Assembly (NCBI GenBank): GCA_028554795.2
Contig: CM068841.1
Span: forward strand, 27,645,721-27,709,720
Source: Sinohyriopsis cumingii
Lineage: Eukaryota; Mollusca; Bivalvia; Unionida; Unionidae
Direction of reading: 5' to 3'
DNA length: 64,000 nucleotides
The position numbers and the translations under genes were made by a program. Numbering within the stretch: the first letter of the stretch is position 1; each line of letters opens with the position of its first letter. Below, piece by piece: positions 35,188 through 45,759 of the stretch. The notes beneath the pieces were generated by a model. That model saw only the letters and a list, made by a program, of their open reading frames with translations. It had not been told where the DNA came from and made no database searches.

Positions 35188-36240
35188 TGGAATCGATTTA
35201 TTATAGCCCAAAGGATATTGGAAAGGTAGAGCAGCAATTAGTAAATTCGCTGATGCAGCAAATACTACACGTTTTGCCGCTGCAAATCGGTTAGCACGAC
35301 ATGCAATATGTGAAATTTACCTACCACCACCTACACGAATTCAGCATGCACATTTTGATGTCAGCGTGCCAAATGAAGTTCATCAAGCAGATATTCTATT
35401 TTACGACATCATACTATTACAATTGGTAGACGTCAAATAACATACTAATACGCGTTGACTGTAGTTGATGTTGCAACTAGGTATAAAGAAGCAGAGCCAC
35501 TATCAGCTAAAACAGATGCTGAAGTTGTATCTGCTTTTGAACGAATTTATCAACGAGGACCCTTAAGATGGCCCCAACTAGTAAAGGTTGATCCTGGCAA
35601 AGAATTTCTTGGTGCAATATCATCTCTGATGAAAAAGCATAATGGCGAAATTAGGCGAGGACTTACTGAAATTCATAGTGATCAGGCAATTGTTGAACGA
35701 TTTAATCGAACACTTGCTGAACGGTAATTTGGATATCAGTATGCGAAGGAGATAATTCAGAAAGACAAAAGATTCCGCTTGTAGTTTGCAAGATTACCAA
35801 ATGGGATAGCTGCGTTAAATAATGAAATTACTAGAACAACTGCCACGAAACCCATTAATGCAATTACAAAAAAATCATATACCAATACAACGACATGGTT
35901 TTTCAAAACAACTAATTTTACGTAATGTGACTGTGAGGTATTTATATGAGCATGGTGAACTTGAAGGCGGTACAAAAAAGAGCAACTGATCATATTTGGA
36001 GTGTAACGACACATAAAATATCTAGCGTGGTAAGATACAGAGGTAGACCTGCAATCTACAGACTAGATTCAACTGATCCTCAACTAAGATTTACACGTGA
36101 ACAATTGCAAGTAATTCCTGAAGACACACAATTATCACCTCAATCAATTAATAAGCACCTCGACGTCGCTGACATTCAAGACAGGTCAGCATCACATTTT
36201 CGCGTGTATGACCAAACTTACAATTAGTTCCGTCGACAGT
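35188..36240 (+). pseudogene. Polinton integrase remnant (copy 3)
   Basis: It opens MESIYYSPKGYWKG at about 35188. Core rve segments are TVVDVATRYKEAEPLSA, VKVDPGKEFLGA and HSDQAIVERFNRTLAER. The C-terminal region (VKAVQKRATDHIWSV..., then ISSVVRYRGRPAIYRLDS) is of the SH3/chromodomain-like tail type seen in Polinton integrases. It lies on the strand opposite to polymerase and ATPase, as in the other copies. Confidence 0.7.
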
Positions 36241-36330
36241 AAATTGTCTTGGATCATTACTCGAGTATCACCACAACATTACTGTATTACAGATCGCACA
36301 ATGATTAATTTGCTGTTTTTTCAGCGTCAA
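36160..36330 (-). pseudogene. C-terminal HNH-domain remnant (copy 3)
   Basis: NHCAICNTVMLW is followed by QFTVDG and GHTRENVMLTCLEC, an HNH/zinc layout at the very end of the helicase part. It overlaps the tail of the integrase gene on the other strand, as in copy 4. Confidence 0.5.
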
Positions 36331-36439
36331 GGTCAAAGTCGCGCATTTTTTGGTCACACTGTTTACAGCTAACTAATTTTGTTCTTATTATATCGTTGTC
36401 AATAACATCGCTATTACCAGTGGTTTCTGTAACGTCTAT

Positions 36440-37340
36440 GATAACCCTCCGCGATTGAGATATTTTTTTAACTCGAGACACTGCAAGATAAACTAAATTT
36501 GATCATTCGATACGATCATCCACCATCCAAACTCGCGTATCAGAAAGAGTTAGCCCCTGAGATGAATGAATCGTCATTGCGTACCCTATCTCTCAAGAAC
36601 ATTGACAGGAACTAAGACAATATCATTTAACACAAGATTTTGTTTTTCTGATGATCCTGATATATCAACGTCGATATTCTGCCGTCGCGTATCAACCGGT
36701 CGATAACACAATGGTACGGGTAGATTTGAAAACTTTTCTTTATGTAAAATAAATAATTGTTGTTGAAGTGTATCACGAACTATCTTTCTACTTGCCACAA
36801 TCAAATCATTTAGTCTCCATAAATTCCAAAAGTTGAAATTATTTCACGCATTATTTAACACTGACTTTTATTCAGTTGTAGTCTGATTCATTAATTTAAA
36901 CTCTCTGAATTCTGGATCAAGTGCTGTATGATCATCGGTTATTTATTCATAATAATCAACAAACTTTCTCAGCCATTTATGTGGAGACAATCCAACCAAA
37001 GGTGGTGGTAGACCATGATCGCCATACAGCAGTATTTTTTGTTAAAAACCAATCAAGAAGTATGTTTAACGGTTCTAACGACACAATACGTATTTCATCC
37101 CAAACGATAATCTTTGGAATATGTTTCTCTCCCGTTCTATCAGGAGTCCATTTATCTCCCTTCCATCGAAAAAATTTATGATAAGTACATGATTTAGAAT
37201 TTATTTCTCTCATTTTTCTTGCAAGTCTGTGTGTAGGGGTTAAAACGACCATATAAAAATTCCGAAGTAGTTCAATCACACGAGTTGTATTACCAGAACA
37301 GCCAGGTCCATCGAGATAAGCTGTTTTATGTCTAGCTACG
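36440..37340 (-). pseudogene. SF1 helicase remnant (copy 3)
   Basis: The P-loop region (DGPGCSG), VVLTPTHRLARKM, FFRWKGDKWTPDRTGEKHIP, Walker-B-like IIVWDEI and, further on, the late-helicase stretch TIHSSQGLTLSDTRVW are recognisable. This is the RecD/Pif1-like part of superfamily 1. It is joined to the polymerase C-terminus in one open frame (36977-37774). Confidence 0.65.
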
Positions 37341-39478
37341 GGATCATACACTGACGGTGCAGATGATAATTTTGATATTTGATTATTTTTGTAATTAATA
37401 TCTTTCATCGAAACGTCGGCGGATTCAGAATAATCGAGTATATTTTCCTGTTTTATCTTCCATTCGCCCAATGATGAATAATTACCGATATTCAATTTTT
37501 CCAGTAATCCTGAATATTTTTTATTGATATAAAACGAATCTTTAGCGACTCTGACAGCAAACTTAGAAACTCTATTTATCATAGATAATATATTTATCGA
37601 AACATACGCGAGCACTGAGGGTCTTAAATGAGAAAACTTTGGTGACTCACCATCAATATAACCCACAATTGTACCTAATGTGGTTCCGTCCGATAAGTTA
37701 GCATTACTTCGCCTTATAAACGTATTTCTATTTGTTGTATCAGCAATTATAAAATCTAACTCAGCATCATCCATAATTAATCTTATACAATATCGTTTAT
37801 GATCTGAAACCCCTCCTTCCTGAATTTACCGATTATTTTTCTTCCGAGATCTTTTGCGATTTTATTTTCGTAATCAGCAATATCAGGATTTTCATTATCA
37901 CAATATTTCTTTTCTTGTGGTAACCAAAACGTCATTCTGCGGACGATATGATATAATTGCTTCACATACTCTCAGAAATATCAGTATTTTTACGTCGAGC
38001 ATATACCGTAATAATACTGTTGCTGCCCACATTTTTCTGAAAAATGTTTGTCAAACGAGGCACAACAAATCGGATGGAGACCTTTACAAAACTCGAATGA
38101 CTCGATCAAGCGAATCCAGTCAAATCAAAATCCGATAACGGTCCGTTTATTGATACTGTGGTTATTTCCTGTGTCGGATGACCGAATCTTGTAAAATATA
38201 TAGAACATTCTCCCGTACCAAGAAAACTTCCCGGATAACATGCAACCATATCAACCGAGATAACGTCTGTAATCGTATTTAGTAATCCATAATCCACCGT
38301 GTCCGTATTCGACACAACTCGATATTATATCATTAAGAAAATCAAACCGAGTTGATTTCCACGAATTTTTCTCCCTAGCACAAAGATCTGCAACCGATGG
38401 AACAGTTAAACAGCTACTCAGTAATTATTCAGCATCATCGGTATATTTTAATTCAAGATTTTTCATTTCTTCGTGGAGAAATTCTGTAGAATAAATAACG
38501 CCATTAGGACGTGCAAATTGATCATAGTTTCCATGATCAGAACTCTGAAATAACACACTGATACAGGATCGTTTGTACTAATTTCATTAACAAAATCAAA
38601 TATATCATCTCTATAAAAATTTAACAGGTCGATTTTGTGGAAATATTGTTACTGCACTAGTCCACACATGCTCATTATGATAAATAGTTTCAATCGAAGC
38701 TCCTTTTGGTTTATATTTTGATTCATACAAAATCTCCCCGGCTATCGTTTTATTTTCATTATTGGAAATTTTAATTTCTTTTCCTGCTCAGCGACATCTT
38801 TGATAGACGCTCCCGTATCTTTAACTATTTCTCCTCACTTGTTTCATCTTTTACTTCTCTTATCCGTTAGACCTTTTCCACTAGTCGAAACGGTAAAATG
38901 TTCCGTTACTCGTTCGGCTACACCACTTATTTTTGAAAATTTCATTGGTTTCAAAATATCAACGCTGGGATTTTCATTTATCAGATAAATTCCATAAATA
39001 ACTGCTGTTACAGGAAACGCTCTTTTATAATACGTTTTGTCATTACCAGTGAACATTCCTGGTTTGGAATTTTTTACTCAGTATGACATTCTATTTCATT
39101 ATAAAGTACTGGATCATATTTCTCACGGATAATCCAATTGTCTGTTTCTGCTAGTACAACAAATTTTACTTTAAAAATATATTGTCTATTCTCGAGATGA
39201 TTAATGATAGTTGCCGCTCGTTTGTCGTTACGTATGATTTTGAATGTTGACAACACATGAGATTCGCCATCTTTGCGAAATTCTTTCTTGGCGTCATGAA
39301 TTTATTAATCATACTTGTATTCTTCGGATCAACCAGAGCTCGCATCGGTAAGTCAGGGGATATTCTGTCAAGATTAAATTTATCTTTAGAAGGCTTGATC
39401 TTGGATAATCTCTCAAATTCTTTCATATTATAACTAAGACAAGCATTTGTCCTTTGTTTGAATTCAAACAAAGGACAA
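37341..39478 (-). pseudogene. Family B DNA polymerase remnant (copy 3)
   Basis: Protein-primed family B polymerase of Polinton type. The N-terminal region (LSKIKPSKDKFNLDRISPDLP) is at 39300-39420. The A-motif region with VDMVACYPGSFLGTGE and FGHPTQEITTVSINGPLSDFD lies at 38110-38260. The palm C-motif side, with LRPSVLAYVSINILSM and VAKDSFYINKK, lies at 37530-37630, where the frame runs on into the helicase. The motif block DxxxxYPGSF replaces the usual DxxSLYPS. Confidence 0.65.
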
Positions 39479-39480
39479 AT
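39445..39480. promoter_or_regulatory. Perfect 36-bp palindrome
   Basis: ATTTGTCCTTTGTTTGAA is followed directly by its reverse complement with no loop. It lies between the start of the polymerase gene (minus) and the zinc-cluster gene (plus). It could be a shared operator, a replication or recombination site, or a repair scar. Confidence 0.6.
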
Positions 39481-39491
39481 ACAAATGGTTA

Positions 39492-39713
39492 ATGATAGGT
39501 TCCTTGACTCCTTGTAACAAAGCCTGCGTAAGCGAATTCTGCGGACATCATTTGCAGAGAGATCGTAATGGAAGTCTAGGACCAAAACCGTGCTTGAAAT
39601 GCAGTGTTGGAGTTAGACGAAAAATGCAGTTGTGTACCCAATGTAGTCTTAAAAAATGCATGGAACTGAAAAGATATTATGATAAAAATATAATGACAGT
39701 GACAAAATTATAA
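39492..39713 (+). CDS. Small zinc-cluster protein (copy 3)
   Basis: A 73-codon frame with eight or nine Cys and a His pair: CNKACVSEFCGHH, GPKPCLKC, QLCTQCSLKKC, then a basic tail. It is homologous to 19518-19751 in copy 2, in the same place and orientation relative to the polymerase. Probably two zinc sites; I do not recognise the family. The frame looks whole, though the element is a fossil. Confidence 0.5.
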   Translation: MIGSLTPCNKACVSEFCGHHLQRDRNGSLGPKPCLKCSVGVRRKMQLCTQCSLKKCMELKRYYDKNIMTVTKL

Positions 39714-39795
39714 AAAGCGTAGATACTTATCTAACTAGATTCTCAAGTAATGATTTAGACAAATTTTTATTTAAACAAATAATATTATTTATAGT

Positions 39796-40190
39796 ATGGA
39801 AAATACGTTGATGAGACATCCTATTTTAATGAATTATTAAGGAAATCGTGAAGGTGTCATCAGGCGCTGCCGACGAAAAAGATCTTTTGTAGGTGATGTT
39901 CATAATTTTGATTATCTAAGATTTACTGTTAGGCTAAAAAATATTTCTGCCATAAATTTATATTCGAGTGTTTCAACAGATTACTCGGTCTTGTGATCGA
40001 TCATGTTAACTCAAATCCAAAAAATAATCATTTAAGTAATTTACGATCTATCACACAGTCAGAATTGTAGATTTGGAAATACTGGCTGTAATGATAAGAT
40101 CGCCAAAGCAGTTCTATCCACAAATTTAGAGACGTGCGAGGAAATAATATTTAAATCGACATATGCAGCTGGTAAATATTTTGATATTTG
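39796..40190 (+). pseudogene. Stand-alone HNH endonuclease-like remnant
   Basis: A basic N-terminal stretch (GVIRRCRRKRSFVGDVHNFD) is followed by DHVNSNPKNNHLSNLRSIT, the signature of phage/viral HNH homing-type endonucleases (usually DHxNxNPxNNxLxNLR). A trace of the same gene survives at 19191-19290 in copy 2. Role unknown. Confidence 0.55.
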
Positions 40191-40982
40191 TTTGCTTCAA
40201 TATATTCTGTAGCAAATAAAATATATAAATCTGCTGTCTCTCTCTAAGATCTATAAACAAAAATTACATCTCCATACTGTTAAGAGAGATAACTCTGTCT
40301 CTCTCCCGCAGGGGTTTTAAGCAATTATGCCGCTTATATTTACTAAACTATTTATTTAATTTTTTTTGTATCATCGTAATCAGTATTATAATAATTATGA
40401 TAAAACGATTATTTTACCATTTCAAGACTTCTATCGTTGGTGAGGATCTAACACAAGGCATATAAGGTATTTTGTGTCAAATGTCAAGATACAACTGTTA
40501 TTTTGTTAGTCTGAAACCTCTTTCATTTTTAGGAAACTTCTAAAATCACTATATATATCTATATATGACAAAGGACGTTTGCTAACTCACAAAACATGTA
40601 AGATAGAATAATTATCTTTTTGGATACCTCAATCAAATTTCAGTATTATTCAAGGGAGATAACTCTCCTCTCCTTTACAGAGTAATTTAGCGGTTACCTC
40701 CTTTTCTTCATGTCAATGACCTGAAGGGAAGAGAGATACTTTTGTAGTACACGTTTTTCCGTAAATGGCAATTTGTTTTGTCAATGGTGATTAATTAACC
40801 ATCTATGTCATAATTAATATCAGTGAGGTAACATAATTATATAATAGTTTAAATTAGTAGAAGGGTAATTTATAGTTTCTAATTTACGAACTAAATCAAG
40901 ACAGAAGAACACGAGGTACAGTACAGTACAACAGATCTATTACAAAGAAATATACATTTTTTAAATCTAACTTAGTCAAGGA

Positions 40983-40984
<2 letters not shown>
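40191..40984. other. AT-rich stretch inside Polinton copy 3
   Basis: No gene seen. Confidence 0.4.

Positions 40985-41063
<79 letters not shown>
40985..41063. repeat. (AT)n microsatellite
   Basis: About 40 AT dinucleotides. The Tyr/Ile-only peptides predicted from it are artefacts. Confidence 0.95.
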
Positions 41064-41064
<1 letters not shown>

Positions 41065-42159
41065 GGCGAGTTTCTAAACAAAAATAAATCCACGCTGTAA
41101 TTTTAACCAGTACTGAGGCATAGATTACCTTATAATAATTTCTGAAACGTATATTTGTAAGACTTAAACGTGGCGTAATGCTAAAGCAAAGAATTCTGAA
41201 ATTCGAGGTTTGACGATCGTGTCCAATGACTGACAACTGTCGATGGTTGCGAACATTTCGCGATTTTTCTATACAAAATCGGGCGCCCAGCCTCCGCCTC
41301 GAAACTCAACAGAAAAAACACACCTCGCCACCATGTCACCACGTGGTGGGTGATCTTTTGCTCTCTACCGGGGTTGATTATGGGGGTGTGTGTGCAGAAA
41401 TTTGTTGAGCGTAGAGAATGGCTCCCGTATATGTTGTGCCGTCCTTAAAACAAAAATTATATGTTGTGTTAGGTATACATTAATGCTTCTATATATATAT
41501 ATATGTTCTGCCCTCCTTAGACAGCTTACTAGACAAATCTCAATTTGACTATTCTCCTAGTCAAACGTCAACTTTGACAATTCTCATCTGACACACTTTA
41601 CTTTGACTATACTCTTCTAATAAACTTCACTAGACAAACATCAATTTGGCAAACTAGACAAAACGCCCTCTGAACTTGCTAGGGTGTCATTTGGCATCCT
41701 AGGGTTTCACATGGGTGGGTTGTTTCGTCTTTAAAAACAGTCAATGACCTAATATATTTTTTTATATAGTCATTATAAGTTTGCTCATCAACGATAGAAA
41801 TCTCAGAATGATGAAATAATGATTTTATCTTGATATTTAACTCGACACTCATATGGCCTTGCGATCGAAGAAACTGTCTAAATCATTATAAAGAAATTGG
41901 TAAATTTTCATGAAATACAGTCCAAAGTAATGGTCATTTTACTGAAATATATCTGATTTTGATTGGGTGTTTAGCAGAAGAAAGGAAAATGTATCACTTT
42001 ATCGATAAACCATTTAGAGAATTACTGTGGTTTTCACCATTCAAAAATCTGCAATTTTACTGATTTTCGTGTGTTTTTTTAGTAGCATATACCCAATCAA
42101 ATTATAAAATCTGACTGATTTATCTGAAATCGGTAAAAAGTATTCTGTTATAATATATT
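41064..42159. other. Gene-less stretch inside Polinton copy 3
   Basis: It includes a loosely repetitive block at 41520-41670 (TCAACTTTGACA-like motifs). No gene is seen. Confidence 0.4.
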
Positions 42160-42465
42160 TTATTTTTTAGATAATATACCATTATTCAGAACTAGACAAT
42201 GTTTTTTAAGTTGATTGAGTTTAATGCAGGAGTGTGCATAATTCAGAATCTGATCTCTATCGCACGTGATCATAGAAATATGTTCTCGCCGCAGTTGATT
42301 TAATTGGTAATGCGTCAATAAAATGTCTTCGTTGCCGTATACATCAATAACTATATTAACACTAAATTGTTCTGTGTTGATTGGGGATTGTGTCATCATT
42401 GTTCTGATGGCATGTTCGAGCATACACCCCTTTTCATGTATGAAAACTCTCATATGTTGGTACAT
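42160..42465 (-). CDS. Accessory protein, unknown (copy 3, capsid end)
   Basis: A 101-codon frame: MYQHMRVFIHEKGCML, then mixed alpha/beta sequence (NIVIDVYGNEDILLTHYQLN) and a His/Cys-containing end. It is the innermost gene of the capsid block. No family recognised; it looks whole at this length. Confidence 0.35.
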   Translation of the reverse strand: MYQHMRVFIHEKGCMLEHAIRTMMTQSPINTEQFSVNIVIDVYGNEDILLTHYQLNQLRREHISMITCDRDQILNYAHSCIKLNQLKKHCLVLNNGILSKK

Positions 42466-42499
42466 TATATATTGTATTTCTTGATTTAATTAATTGCAA

Positions 42500-43030
42500 A
42501 AATCGTTAAGATCTTACGTATAAATTTAAATTTAGATATTCATTTCTTCAATCAATTAAGTGTCCGGATTGGTCAATAAGTTTGAAATTTATTCTTGATA
42601 ATATGACAACGTATATAAACAGGATTAATAGGTTCTTGTACAATCAAATATCCAGGAGGTAGTTGCGGAGTAAATGGATATAAAATATATCCCTGTTGAA
42701 CTTGATTTGATTTTTTAATATCTATTTGATATCTTCCATCAGTTACGTCACAAACAAGATTGACTTTGGCTGTTGAGGTTATATTAACTATTCGAGGTGA
42801 AATATGACGGCTTTCTCCGTATGGGTAATTGTTATGTCTGAGAATAACTGCTGGTGGTGATGTCTTTTTCCATGATTCAACGATTTAGGAAAAGTTTTCA
42901 TTAATAGGATCGTTAAGTGATCATTTTAGTCCGTCGGTTTCAAATCCTGGTATTACAAATGTTGATAATTCTGCTTCAGTTAATCTATAATAATCGAGAA
43001 ATACTTTTTTTAATTTTTTCTGCTATTCCT
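42500..43030 (-). pseudogene. Fibre-like or capsid accessory remnant
   Basis: A beta-rich Pro/Asn stretch, with VNLVCDVTDGRYQIDI, YPFTPQLPPGYLIV and a Pro-rich middle, is visible in one frame. It has the look of a virion surface protein; this is inference only. Confidence 0.35.
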
Positions 43031-43044
43031 TCAGAAGAAATCAT

Positions 43045-43386
43045 TTATGCCTTAGATGATATAAGCTCAATGATATTTTGATTAATATAGTCAGGGTCTA
43101 ATATAACTTGATTTAAATGTTGAATTGTTTCAATGATTTTCGTTTTTAGATTGTCATTAGGATACTCCATAAAATAATCTTTAAATAAATTTACTAATGA
43201 TGTATATGCAGTTTTATGTTCATTTCTAATTGTATCGGTTAATGATTTGAATGTTTCTTCATTAACGGCAAAAAATCCTTTTACAGATCTGACTATTTTA
43301 GATAAATTAAAATAATGACGAGTAGTTTCTTCTTCTCCATATTCTGGAATCGTTATAAATTTTTTTCTCATTTGTGAGGAATTCAT
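43045..43386 (-). CDS. Helical accessory protein, unknown
   Basis: A 113-codon frame, mainly helical (YFNLSKIVRSVKGFFAVNEE, then LKTKIIETIQHLNQVI). It sits in line with its neighbours on the same strand, with short gaps. No family recognised. Confidence 0.4.
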   Translation of the reverse strand: MNSSQMRKKFITIPEYGEEETTRHYFNLSKIVRSVKGFFAVNEETFKSLTDTIRNEHKTAYTSLVNLFKDYFMEYPNDNLKTKIIETIQHLNQVILDPDYINQNIIELISSKA

Positions 43387-43495
43387 CTAACGTTGGTTCT
43401 GGTGATTTTTTATATCCTGGTGGAATTTTAGGCCATCCTAAAACAGATCTGATTGACGATTGATAAATATCTACAAGGTAATCTGAAGAATTTAT

Positions 43496-43897
43496 CTATT
43501 TCGTAGCCGATAATGTTGGTTCGTGAACTGAAATAGCTATTTTAGCCTCTCTTCCTATTATTGCTTTGCTTCTCCGTTGAAATTCATCGTTGATTTCTTC
43601 GAAATGATTATTTCCTGTAGGAATTGAAACAGTATTCCAATTTGGGGTTCCATCGTCTTTATTTCTATTTCCAAATACAAGCGAATTATTCGCCTGGATT
43701 CCACCAAATGATTTTGATCTGATATTTGGCCAGCTATAATATACTCGTAATTGCGCTAATTCAATTTCTTTCACTGAAATTGCAGTTGAAAAGTTAACAC
43801 TAAATTCTGGATTAATTGAGTTTACTAACATCATTGTTGTTTTTGTTGGAGCTGTATTATTTACATTATGTTTAAGTAGCTCGCTTGGCGATATCAT
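43496..43897 (-). CDS. Virion-surface-like protein, unknown
   Basis: A 133-codon frame. The central pattern FSVNFSTAISVKEIELAQLR followed by VYYSWPNI resembles the N-terminal block of proteins that recur next to Polinton capsid genes in cnidarians and molluscs. The rest is Asn/Gly-rich and beta-like. Probably a fibre or spike part (inference). It overlaps the next upstream frame by about 25 bp. Confidence 0.4.
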   Translation of the reverse strand: MISPSELLKHNVNNTAPTKTTMMLVNSINPEFSVNFSTAISVKEIELAQLRVYYSWPNIRSKSFGGIQANNSLVFGNRNKDDGTPNWNTVSIPTGNNHFEEINDEFQRRSKAIIGREAKIAISVHEPTLSATK

Positions 43898-44100
43898 TGT
43901 TATTTAAATCTTGATTTTCTAAATCAATCACAGTCATTGCTTCATTGTAGATTTTGATCATCTCCGTGAACTCAAAATATGATATTTTTCCATCACTAAG
44001 GCTCTTTGATAATAAAGAGGATACTTTGGAGTATGCTACTGTCGCTGTGTGTAATTTTATTATATAATCATGCAATTTTACATTTGTGCAAGTACAGATT
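43872..44100 (-). CDS. Small helical protein, unknown
   Basis: Within the frame 43872-44159 the credible part is VKLHDYIIKLHTATVAYSKV onward, with LSKSLSDGKISYFEFTEMIK, a helical pattern. No family recognised. Confidence 0.35.
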
Positions 44101-44101
44101 T

Positions 44102-44329
44102 TTATTTTTTGGCAACGATATTGAAAATAACGGCAATCATTGTTGTAGTTGAAACACAACTTGTTACAACTACTGGTGCCATCATTGTCATTGTTGATAA
44201 TAACACGCTGGTTCCAGCAATAACATCAGACGTTGAATAAACATTTATATCAACAATAACCACACGTCTGCGATATTTCTTTATTTTATTGTATACTGTT
44301 GAACGGTGTCTTTTAATTTTGTTTGCCAT
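44102..44329 (-). CDS. Small membrane protein
   Basis: A 75-codon frame: a strongly basic N-terminus (KIKRHRSTVYNKIKKYRRR) is followed by hydrophobic stretches that could cross a membrane once or twice (VIAGTSVLLSTMTMMAPVVV and TTMIAVIFNIVA). Similar basic-plus-membrane proteins occur in Polintons. Function unknown. Confidence 0.45.
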   Translation of the reverse strand: MANKIKRHRSTVYNKIKKYRRRVVIVDINVYSTSDVIAGTSVLLSTMTMMAPVVVTSCVSTTTMIAVIFNIVAKK

Positions 44330-44378
44330 TCACGTACTTGATTGTTCCTAAATTGTTGAACGTCGATTGAAGTGCTAA

Positions 44379-45180
44379 TTATACTTTACACAGTAACCAA
44401 TTGAGGTGTTTCAGCCACAGATTCCAGACACCACCAGTAAGATGGTGCGTTAATTTCTTATCAGATGCTTCCAGAATAAATATTTCTTGGTTGCCTTTAT
44501 TTAATATGATTGACACAACTCCAGAACAATTATCGATTGAATGAAGCCAGGGATACGTGGCAAATATCTTTAATTTTGCAGTGCTGAACACAGACAGCCT
44601 ATACACGCCAGTGATTTCTGAAGTATGTTTGATGGTGTTATTTTGCTGTGACCATGTTGAGAATCCTGATGATAATGTGCATACTATGTTAGTAATCTGT
44701 TTGTGGGGGATTTTAATGATCTCCGGAATCCCACTTATGACATCTTCGAGGATTTCTTAATTGTTTCAATATCTGATATAGCTGTTTTAATATCGCCAAG
44801 TTTTGTGTCAATATCAGAGAATTTCACGTGAACAATCAACGGAGTGCCAAAGAAATCATCTGCGATTTTATGAAGTTTTTGAAAATTTCTACGAATGTTC
44901 ATGAATATATTCACGTGAACGTCATACTCGGACCGCAGCGTGGATAATTTAGTATCTACTGTATTATAGCTATCGTCTACATAATATTTGTTGCGGCATC
45001 TTCATTAGATGTTGGATCTCTTAAAACAACTATCTTATTTCTGTTCATCCTGAGTTCGCCTGTCATTGTATCGCCAATGTTTCACAACGCTAAGTGCAAT
45101 TTCATTTCAAATAGTTGCAATTGATATACCTGAGTATCTGATACTACCGCCATCAGTAAATACTGGAATGTTATCCGTAG
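44379..45180 (-). pseudogene. Fibre-like protein remnant with coiled-coil stem
   Basis: A heptad-like stem (DIKTAISDIETIKEILEDVI) is followed by a beta-rich head (GVYRLSVFSTAKLKIFATYP, then WNLWLKHLNWLLCKV). This stem-and-head layout suggests a trimeric fibre or receptor-binding protein. No named family. Confidence 0.4.
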
Positions 45181-45193
45181 TAGCGCCGACAAC

Positions 45194-45397
45194 TTAACGA
45201 ACTATATCATTCCATTTGATATTACTCGTCTTTAAAACACCGTATCTATCCTGAAAAATAACAACTTCGTCTCGATCAATTCCAGAGAGGTTCATAATAG
45301 CGACAAGTTCATCTTTAGTCGCGTAATTTGACAGATCAATATAATCTTTTTGTTTTCTTCTTGTCGTTGATGGACGAAGATCATCCGTAAATATCAA
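45194..45397 (-). CDS. Short acidic protein, unknown
   Basis: A 67-codon frame ending FQDRYGVLKTSNIKWNDIVR. It may be the N-terminal part of the fibre-like protein just downstream, as the strand and spacing (about 15 bp) would allow. Confidence 0.35.
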   Translation of the reverse strand: MIFTDDLRPSTTRRKQKDYIDLSNYATKDELVAIMNLSGIDRDEVVIFQDRYGVLKTSNIKWNDIVR

Positions 45398-45458
45398 CCA
45401 TTATATTTTAAGATCTGTTTAAAACGACGCGGTTACTTGTGTAATCATGCACGACCAC

Positions 45459-45755
45459 TTATTTGCGAATCAGTTTTTGTGTTGGTAATGTTGAATAACA
45501 GACTGGAGTTTTTATTGTGTTTATATATTTTAAAAATTCAGTTGATGGAACCAATCCGTACGAATCGAAATAAACGATTCCACATGGATCAATTGCGTAT
45601 GCAACCCAATGAGTACAAGGCCCTGAATTATCATCAAAATTAATAATGCCTGTTTCAAAATTGTTTGGTTGTTTTGGTAATTTGTCACGCATAAAAACAC
45701 CTGATATTTTTATATTTAATTTTTTAGCAGTATGAAGTAAATCAAAATTTGACAT
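45459..45755 (-). pseudogene. Adenain-like cysteine protease remnant
   Basis: Adenovirus-type (C5) maturation protease common in Polintons. The start MSNFDLLHTAKKLNIKISGV, then GPCTHWVAYAID with the catalytic-His region and YFDSYGLVPSTEF are textbook blocks. The C-terminal catalytic-Cys half is not recognised in the region downstream. It cuts virion precursors in relatives. It lies directly after the minor-capsid gene. Confidence 0.7.
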
Positions 45756-45759
45756 AGGC

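Noticed and set aside
40896-41236. Frames with long Tyr-Ile runs
   Set aside because: Translation of an (AT)n microsatellite.
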